Shown here one piece after another: positions 42,443 to 50,025 of a stretch of 50,025 nt of DNA. How positions within the stretch are numbered: the stretch's first letter is position 1; each line of letters starts with the position of its first letter. Location of the stretch: NCBI RefSeq assembly GCF_019737615.1, contig NZ_JAHKKS010000017.1, positions 1-50,025 on the forward strand, given 5' to 3'. The notes under the pieces are model-generated. The model did no database searches and was not told where the DNA came from. It was given only the letters and a program-made list of their open reading frames with translations. Origin of the DNA: Sphingobium xanthum. GTDB taxonomy: Bacteria; Pseudomonadota; Alphaproteobacteria; Sphingomonadales; Sphingomonadaceae. The position numbers were made by a program, and so were the translations under genes.

Positions 42443-43363
42443 TCAAGCTGCCGCCCGAGTCAGCGTCAGGAACACGTCCTCAAGGTCCGGATCGTGTGTG
42501 GAGACATCGACGATCGCGAGGCCCTGGCTCTGGATCAGGCTCAGCACTTCACCCGCCGTGGCGCGGTTCTTGAGATAAGTGACCTTGAGGCTGCGCTCGC
42601 CGGATTTCTCGACCTTCTCGAACCGGTCGTGCGTCGGCAGCTCGGTGACGTCGCGGTCGACCGTCACCTCGACCACTTTCTCCTGCGCCATGTTGACCAG
42701 CTCGCGGGTCGGCTTGTCGGCGATGAGCTTGCCATGATTGATGATCGCGATGCGATCGCACAGCTCCTCGGCTTCCTCCAGATAGTGCGTCGTGAGCACG
42801 ATGGTCACGCCGCGATCGTTGAGCGAGCGCACATAGAACCAGAGCTGCTGGCGAAGCTCGATGTCGACACCCGCGGTCGGCTCGTCCAGCACGAGGATCG
42901 GCGGCGAGTGGACCATCGCCTTGGCAACCATCAGCCGCCGCTTCATGCCGCCCGAGAGCGTGCGCGAATAGGCGTCGGCCTTGTCCTCCAGATGGACGGC
43001 GCGCAGCAGCTCCATCGATCGCCGCTCGGCCTTGGGCACGCCATAATAGCCGGCCTGATTCTCCAGCGTCTCCAACGGTGTGAAGAACGGATCGAACAGG
43101 ATCTCCTGATTGACGATGCCGATCGAATTCTTGGCATTGCGCGGATTGGCGTCGATATCGAAGCCCCAGATGCGCGCCGTGCCGCCGGTCTTGTTCACCA
43201 GCCCCGCGAGGATGTTGATCATCGTCGATTTGCCTGCGCCATTTGGCCCCAGCAGCCCGTAAATGGCGCCGCGCGGGATGGAGAGGCTGACATCGTCGAG
43301 CGCGCGCTTGCCGCCCGCATAGGTCTTGCTGAGATTCTGGATGTCGATGGCTAGGTCCGTCAT
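42443..43363 (-). CDS. ABC transporter ATP-binding protein (ABC-2 exporter type)
   Basis: The 306-residue ATPase has Walker A GPNGAGKST (about 39-47), the signature LSGGMKRRLMVAKAM, Walker B ILVLDEPTAGVD and the switch His in VLTTHYLEEAE. A C-terminal extension (about 220-306, ending DLEDVFLTLTRAAA) is typical of drug/polysaccharide ABC-2 exporters. No permease gene is adjacent on either side, so it must pair with a membrane partner encoded elsewhere. vapBC lies directly downstream. Confidence 0.9.
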   Translation of the reverse strand: MTDLAIDIQNLSKTYAGGKRALDDVSLSIPRGAIYGLLGPNGAGKSTMINILAGLVNKTGGTARIWGFDIDANPRNAKNSIGIVNQEILFDPFFTPLETLENQAGYYGVPKAERRSMELLRAVHLEDKADAYSRTLSGGMKRRLMVAKAMVHSPPILVLDEPTAGVDIELRQQLWFYVRSLNDRGVTIVLTTHYLEEAEELCDRIAIINHGKLIADKPTRELVNMAQEKVVEVTVDRDVTELPTHDRFEKVEKSGERSLKVTYLKNRATAGEVLSLIQSQGLAIVDVSTHDPDLEDVFLTLTRAAA

Positions 43364-43412
43364 GCGGCTGCTCTAGGGCAATCAGTTCGCAATGAAAACG
43401 GGCCTCGCGCGG

Positions 43413-44108
43413 TCAGCTACCGACGAGTGCGCAATATTCTGCCGCGTGGAGAAAGTCGGCGCGGCGGATAGCGAGCCGCCCGGCCGCTTCCTCGTCCTCG
43501 CCCCACTGTTCCGCCTGCCAGCGCTCGTCGAGGCTGGCGGCATCGAACAGAGCCTCGGCACTGGTCGCGCCACTGAGCAGAGCCAGCGCGCCGACAAGAC
43601 TCCCGCCGATCTGGGTCAGCGTCGCGGCGCCCGCAAGCAGCCAGGGATCGAGCGCCTCGACCGCGCCGCGCAGAGCGGCCAGCGTCCGCGCGGGCTGGTC
43701 GACCGGCAGGATGCCGGCAGTGATGGCGAATTCGACGCCATAGGCGCCGCGCGCCCAATCGAGCAGCGGGTCCCACGCCGCGCTTTGCCGCGCAACGAAA
43801 TCCGCCGGTTCGTCGGCGCGGTAGCAGAGCAGATCGCTCTCGGCATAAGCGGCGACCTGCCCCCGGAAATCACCTAGCGCAGGCAGAACGCGGTCGATCG
43901 TCGCATTGGCGAAGCCGGTCATCGGCATGGCGCGGGGATCGATCTCCTCGCCCTGCGAATCCCACTCGGCGGCGATCGCGCGGGCCAGCGCCTCACCGGG
44001 CACGACCAGCAATGCCCGCGCCGGGGTGCGCACGGGGCGCCCGTCGAGCTGGATCGCCCAGCCATCGCGCTCGGCTATCGCCTGCGCTTCTTTCCAGAAG
44101 CGCTTCAC
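43413..44108 (-). CDS. ATP12 family F1-ATPase assembly chaperone
   Basis: The 231-residue protein matches bacterial homologues of mitochondrial Atp12, which chaperones the F1 alpha subunit. Visible features are KRFWKEAQAIAERDGWAIQLDGRPVRTPA at the start (ends at residues 2 and 30), AIAAEWDSQGEEIDP, MPMTGFANATIDRV and DLLCYRADEPADFVARQ with the conserved acidic/Trp region DPLLDW. Start is GTG 44108, overlapping the stop of the small membrane-protein gene (GTGA). The function is from the family and is not proven in bacteria. Confidence 0.88.
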   Translation of the reverse strand: MKRFWKEAQAIAERDGWAIQLDGRPVRTPARALLVVPGEALARAIAAEWDSQGEEIDPRAMPMTGFANATIDRVLPALGDFRGQVAAYAESDLLCYRADEPADFVARQSAAWDPLLDWARGAYGVEFAITAGILPVDQPARTLAALRGAVEALDPWLLAGAATLTQIGGSLVGALALLSGATSAEALFDAASLDERWQAEQWGEDEEAAGRLAIRRADFLHAAEYCALVGS

Positions 44109-44374
44109 GGCTGTTTCGGCGTCGCGAAGGCGCGGGCCAGCATGCGCGGCACGATCATGAACTGGAAGAAGCCGACACTGGCGACGATGACGCCCATCCA
44201 CTTGGCCTTGTCGCCCTGAACCCAGCCAAATTTCTCCATGCCGATGGCGATGCCGAAGATCAGGATCAGCGCGCCGGACAGGCGGAAGAGGCCGATCATG
44301 AAGAAGCGCTGCCTGGCGGCGGCGGCGCGGCGCGCGGCCTCGGCTGGGTCGGCCTGGGGAGGGATATCGCTCAT
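44105..44374 (-). CDS. Small two-helix membrane protein between HAD hydrolase and ATP12 genes
   Basis: An 89-residue protein with an Ala/Arg-rich N-terminus and two membrane segments (MIGLFRLSGALILIFGIAIG, about 26-45, and WMGVIVASVGFFQFMIVP, about 59-76). I recognise no named family. It overlaps the genes on both sides by four bases, so its product is made together with the ATP12 chaperone, and a role near the F-ATPase or the membrane is possible but unproven. Confidence 0.75.
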   Translation of the reverse strand: MSDIPPQADPAEAARRAAAARQRFFMIGLFRLSGALILIFGIAIGMEKFGWVQGDKAKWMGVIVASVGFFQFMIVPRMLARAFATPKQP

Positions 44375-45030
44375 GGCAGGCCGATATGGCGAGCCAGTTC
44401 GGCGCTGTCCATCGCCACGCTCGCCGCGCCCGCCGCGTGCAGCTCGTCCGGCGCATGATAGCCCCAGCCGACGCCAAGACCGCGCACGCTCGCCGCACCG
44501 GCCATCAGCATGTCGAAACTGGTGTCGCCGATCATGACCGCATGCTCGCGCTCGGCGCCGGCCTGCGCCAGCGCCGCCTCGATCATCGAGGGATGCGGCT
44601 TGGACGGGTGTCGGTCGGCCGTCTGCAGCGACACGAAGCGCCCGAACAGCCCATGATGCTCCAGCACGAGGCGCAGGCCGCGATCCGACTTACCGGTCGC
44701 GACCGCGAGCAGCCAGCCATCGGCTTCCAGCACATCGAGCAGATCGGCGATACCGTCGTAAAGCGGCTCCTGTACCCCGCCACTGGCCCGCAACGTCTGG
44801 AAAGCTCGCTTGTAATGCTCGCTCACTTCGTGGTGAAAGGCGCCGTCCGCCTCGGGCAACAGCACCGCCATGGCCTGCGGCAGAGAGAGCCCCACCACGG
44901 CAAGGCACTGCTCGCGCGACGGGCAGGCGAGCGACACCGCATCGAAGGCCGCCGCCATGGACGCGACGATGCTGTGCTGGCTGTCCACCAAAGTGCCGTC
45001 ACAATCGAAAATGGCGAGCCGCAAGGTCAT
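44371..45030 (-). CDS. HAD-superfamily phosphatase (phosphoglycolate phosphatase-like)
   Basis: The 219-residue enzyme has HAD motif I LAIFDCDGTLVDSQ (about 5-18), motif II AVATGKSDRGL, and motif III/IV around KPHPSMIEAAL and MIGDTSFDMLMAGAA. It has an alpha-helical C1 cap and so resembles Gph-type phosphatases of subfamily IA. The substrate is unknown. The ATG at 45030 gives the standard start; the longer frame upstream lies in the promoter gap shared with the divergent DUF885 gene. It leads the HAD/membrane protein/ATP12 operon. Confidence 0.88.
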   Translation of the reverse strand: MTLRLAIFDCDGTLVDSQHSIVASMAAAFDAVSLACPSREQCLAVVGLSLPQAMAVLLPEADGAFHHEVSEHYKRAFQTLRASGGVQEPLYDGIADLLDVLEADGWLLAVATGKSDRGLRLVLEHHGLFGRFVSLQTADRHPSKPHPSMIEAALAQAGAEREHAVMIGDTSFDMLMAGAASVRGLGVGWGYHAPDELHAAGAASVAMDSAELARHIGLP

Positions 45031-45137
45031 GGCCGCCTCATAGCGCCCTGCCGTACGATTTCCAGCAGCTCCGGTTGCAACGCGGCGCGCGGGCGCTCTA
45101 CACCGCTGCCATCCATTTGAATTCTCCGGAGTCTCCC

Positions 45138-46955
45138 ATGCATCGTCGCACTTTCGTCCTCGGCGCCGCCGCAGCCACCGTCGTCGGGACCTTGCCTGTT
45201 CGCCTCGCCGCACAGGCTACGGGCACCAATCCCGCCGACACGGCCCTCCGCGCCACACTCGATCGCTTCTTCTACACTCGCATAGAGGAGTCTCCCGAGG
45301 CGGCGACCAGCCTCGGCCTCGACAGCGGGGCGCGCGCGCATCTCAAATCGAAGCTGGACGATGATTCCCCGGCCGGCCGCGCCCGTTCCCTCAAGCGCGC
45401 CAAGAGCGAGCTGGCCGAGCTCGACAAGGTCGATGCCAGCAAGCTTTCCGAGCATGCGAAGATCGATCTCGAAGTCGTGCGCTATCAGCTCAATCGGTCG
45501 ATCGCGGGCGCCGAGCGCTTCCAATATGGCAGCGCCATGGGCCGTTTCGCGCCCTACACGATCAGCCAGCTCACCGGCCCGTATCGCGACATTCCCGACT
45601 TTCTGGACTCGCAAGTGCGCGTGCGCGATGCGGCCGAAGCCGATGCCTATCTCGCGCGGCTCGATGCCTTCGCAACCGCGCTGGATGACAGCACGGCGCA
45701 GCAGCGCGCCGACGCGGCCAAGGGCGTGTTCGCGCCGGACTATATCCTCGACACGACGCTCAAGCTGCTCGCCGCCGCGCGCGATCTGCCGGCGAAGGAC
45801 ACGGTGATGGTCACCGCCCTCGCCCGCAAGCTCAAGGACGCCAACCTGCCACCCGAGCGCGCCGCGCAGGCCGAGGCGATCGTGGTGCAGAAGGTCTTCC
45901 CCGCGCTCGACCGCCAACGCGCGCTGGTAACGGAGTTGCGCGCCAAGGCCGTGCATGACGCCGGCTGCTGGCGCCTGCCGGACGGCGAGGCCTATTATGC
46001 CGGCGCCGCCGAAGCCGCGACCACGGTCAGGATGAGCGGCGACGAGATCCACCGCACCGGCCTCGATCAGGTCGCCGAGCTCAATGCGCGCATCGACGCC
46101 ATCCTCAAGGGCCAGGGCATGAGCCGGGGCACGGTCGGCGAGCGGCTGATCGAACTCAACAAGCGGCCCGACCAGATCTTCCCCAACACGAACGAGGGCC
46201 GCGCCGCGCTGCTCGCCGTGCTCAACGATCAGGTGAAGGCGATGTACAAGCGCCTGCCGGAAGCCTTCCTGACTCTGCCCAAGGCGCCCGTCGAGGTGCG
46301 CCGCGTGCCCGAGACGATCCAGGCCGGCGCTCCGGGCGGCTATTATGAAAGCGCCACGCTCGATGGCGCGCGGCCCGGCATCTACTATATCAACCTGCGC
46401 GACACGTTCGACCGGCCCAAATTCGGCCTCGCCACGCTGAGCTATCATGAGGCGGTGCCCGGCCATCACATGCAGGTGATGCTGGCGCTGGAGAGCGACG
46501 ACATCCCCCTTATCCGCAGGCGCGGCGGCTTCTCGGGCTATTCGGAAGGTTGGGCGCTCTACACCGAACAGCTCGCCGACGAGATGGGCATGTATGAGGG
46601 CGATCCGCTCGGGCAGGTCGGCTATCTCCAGTCGCTGCTGTTCCGCGCGACGCGGCTCGTGGTGGACAGCGGCATGCATGCCAAGCGCTGGAGTCGCGAG
46701 CAGGCGACCGACTATTTCCTCGCCACCACCGGCATTGCGCGCGGGCGCGGTCAGGGCGAGATCGATCGCTACACCGTCTGGCCGGGCCAGGCATGCAGCT
46801 ACAAGATCGGCCACACGGTCTGGGTGCGCCTGCGCGAGGAAGCGAAGAAGAACCCGAAGTTCGACATCAGGCAATTCCACGAAGTGCTGCGCCTCGGCGC
46901 GATGCCGCTCGCCGTGCTGGAGCGCCAGGTGCGGGCGCGCTGGACTGTGAGCTGA
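45138..46955 (+). CDS. DUF885 family protein, Tat-exported
   Basis: The 605-residue protein opens with a twin-arginine signal (HRRTFVLGAAAATVVGTLP) and is probably periplasmic. The mature part is mostly helical and carries the DUF885 hallmark SYHEAVPGHHMQ, a zinc-peptidase-like HE-x4-HH site, and GYSEGWALYTEQLADEMG further on. DUF885 proteins are thought to be metallopeptidases or related hydrolases, but I know of no firm substrate. The start at 45138 is chosen for the Tat motif. It is transcribed away from the HAD gene. Confidence 0.85.
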   Translation: MHRRTFVLGAAAATVVGTLPVRLAAQATGTNPADTALRATLDRFFYTRIEESPEAATSLGLDSGARAHLKSKLDDDSPAGRARSLKRAKSELAELDKVDASKLSEHAKIDLEVVRYQLNRSIAGAERFQYGSAMGRFAPYTISQLTGPYRDIPDFLDSQVRVRDAAEADAYLARLDAFATALDDSTAQQRADAAKGVFAPDYILDTTLKLLAAARDLPAKDTVMVTALARKLKDANLPPERAAQAEAIVVQKVFPALDRQRALVTELRAKAVHDAGCWRLPDGEAYYAGAAEAATTVRMSGDEIHRTGLDQVAELNARIDAILKGQGMSRGTVGERLIELNKRPDQIFPNTNEGRAALLAVLNDQVKAMYKRLPEAFLTLPKAPVEVRRVPETIQAGAPGGYYESATLDGARPGIYYINLRDTFDRPKFGLATLSYHEAVPGHHMQVMLALESDDIPLIRRRGGFSGYSEGWALYTEQLADEMGMYEGDPLGQVGYLQSLLFRATRLVVDSGMHAKRWSREQATDYFLATTGIARGRGQGEIDRYTVWPGQACSYKIGHTVWVRLREEAKKNPKFDIRQFHEVLRLGAMPLAVLERQVRARWTVS

Positions 46956-47311
46956 GGACCGCACACGCTCGGGCCAACGGGTCGCGTGCGATTGCGGTCA
47001 CGCCCAATTACCCTCTCCCGCGAAAGCGGGAGAGGGCTAAAGTCGCGAACGGTCATCAACGTTTCTGCCCCCTCCCAACCCCGATTTTCCGCCCGTCGCA
47101 CGCACCGAGCCGTTCGCCCGTGGCAGAAATGCCACGCCCGTTCCGGCAACGCGGCGAGTATCGATGAGCAGCCAGCCAGTGCAACGGCCTATTCCTCCTC
47201 GGGCAATTTTTTCTGTCCGCTTTCCCTAATCGCCCCATCCGAACGTCCGTTCGCTCTGCCGGATATGCTCGTGCCTAAGCCGAGCCCGCGGAAAAAAATT
47301 GGGAGATTGGG
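46956..47311. other. Intergenic region upstream of the third TonB receptor
   Basis: No convincing gene is present in these 356 bases. Two hairpins are visible: the CCCTCTCCCGC element at 47011-47036, which may terminate or stabilise the DUF885 transcript, and CGTGGCA-GAAA-TGCCACG at 47119-47136. The receptor promoter should lie between the latter and 47311; GGGAG precedes the receptor start. Confidence 0.5.
47011..47036. repeat. Perfect hairpin repeat (CTCTCCC family)
   Basis: CCCTCTCCCGC and GCGGGAGAGGG form a perfect 11-bp stem capped by a GAAA tetraloop. It belongs to the same family as the element at 33504-33648. Confidence 0.75.
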
Positions 47312-49843
<2,532 letters not shown>

Positions 49844-49856
49844 TCGCCTTCAGCGC

Positions 49857-49884
49857 CCGCGCCGGTTCCTGTGAGCCGGCGCGG
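49857..49884 (+). terminator. Hairpin after the third TonB receptor gene
   Basis: CCGCGCCGG and CCGGCGCGG form a 9-bp stem with a ten-base loop, starting 14 bases after the stop. No T-run follows, so it is a weak or factor-dependent terminator. Confidence 0.5.
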
Positions 49885-49897
49885 AAGCGTCCCATGC

Positions 49898-50025
49898 CTA
49901 GGGTTCGGACCCAATAACTGGATTCCCACGTTGCTCGGATTGTGATTCAGTGTCTTGGCGAGGAGGCGCTGAGATGTCTGATTTCTTTTGGTTTTCCGAT
50001 GCGCAGTGGTCTCGGATTGAGCCGC
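49898..50025 (+). mobile_element. IS5-type insertion sequence, 5' end (right copy, cut by window edge)
   Basis: Identical to the reverse complement of 1-128. It begins at CTAGGGTTCGG and contains 76 bases of leader followed by the transposase start. The transposase reads rightward out of the window, so the two copies point away from each other. Confidence 0.85.
49974..50025 (+). CDS. IS5-family transposase, N-terminal fragment (cut by window edge)
   Basis: Seventeen codons plus one base, MSDFFWFSDAQWSRIEP, identical to the left-end copy. GAGGAGGCGCTGAG precedes the ATG and supplies the Shine-Dalgarno. The rest of the gene is outside the window. Confidence 0.8.
   Translation, partial: MSDFFWFSDAQWSRIEP

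Noticed and set aside
45027..46964. 645-codon minus-strand ORF opposite the DUF885 gene
   Set aside because: The plus strand encodes a Tat signal and the HEAVPGHH motif; the antisense product is featureless.

Overview
The window looks like chromosomal DNA from a sphingomonad (Alphaproteobacteria, Sphingomonadales). The evidence is the high G+C content, three large TonB-dependent receptors, a sphingan-type (gellan/welan-like) exopolysaccharide export set, a split bacterial tyrosine kinase, an ATP12-type F1-ATPase chaperone homologue, and GTPase-free housekeeping blocks (petABC, argD-argF, queC-queE) in typical alphaproteobacterial form. I saw no tRNA, rRNA, CRISPR array or phage gene. Both ends of the window carry the same 128 bp of an IS5-type insertion sequence in opposite orientation, each including the first 17 codons of the transposase. 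This most likely means the window is a contig that broke at a multicopy IS.

Layout. 0.35-2.55 kb: ZnuD-like zinc TonB receptor with His-rich segments. 2.6-13.8 kb: exopolysaccharide (EPS) locus. The minus-strand arm reads TPR lipoprotein, priming glycosyl-1-phosphate transferase, Wzy-like polymerase, anchored glycoside-hydrolase-like protein. The plus-strand arm reads Wza-like export lipoprotein/OM protein, outer-membrane beta-barrel, Wzc-type co-polymerase with a poly-Asp tail, separate tyrosine kinase. 13.8-16.7 kb: second TonB receptor. 16.9-20.2 kb: rmlACDB (dTDP-L-rhamnose). 20.5-24.0 kb: small membrane protein resembling an exosortase-V accessory protein, then ugd, a UDP-glucuronate epimerase and galU (UDP-glucose, UDP-GlcA, UDP-GalA). 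24.2-27.0 kb: cytochrome bc1 (petABC). 27.3-30.6 kb: trmL, hemF, a membrane protein, lipB, a small lipoprotein. 30.6-32.4 kb: queC-queE and a small periplasmic protein. 32.5-35.9 kb: hslO, argF, argD, with two kinds of intergenic inverted repeat. 36.0-38.6 kb: two family-2 glycosyltransferases and a hexapeptide acetyltransferase. 38.6-42.4 kb: class A beta-lactamase-like protein, nadB, vapBC. 42.4-47.0 kb: lone ABC ATPase, HAD hydrolase/small membrane protein/ATP12 operon, DUF885 protein. 47.3-49.8 kb: third TonB receptor.

How it fits together. galU, ugd, the epimerase and rmlACDB supply UDP-glucose, uronic-acid and rhamnose donors. The priming transferase starts a lipid-linked repeat unit, the Wzy-like protein polymerises it, and the co-polymerase/kinase with the Wza-like and barrel proteins control length and export. 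A Wzx flippase and the repeat-unit glycosyltransferases are absent from the EPS locus itself, so the pathway must be completed from elsewhere. The most interesting non-coding signals are: a terminator-like hairpin with a competing 9-bp pairing in the argD leader; a 27-bp inverted repeat that contains the argF Shine-Dalgarno; a shared GTTAC/GTAAC motif upstream of two TonB receptor genes; and a perfect FNR-type box in the gap between nadB and the beta-lactamase-like gene.
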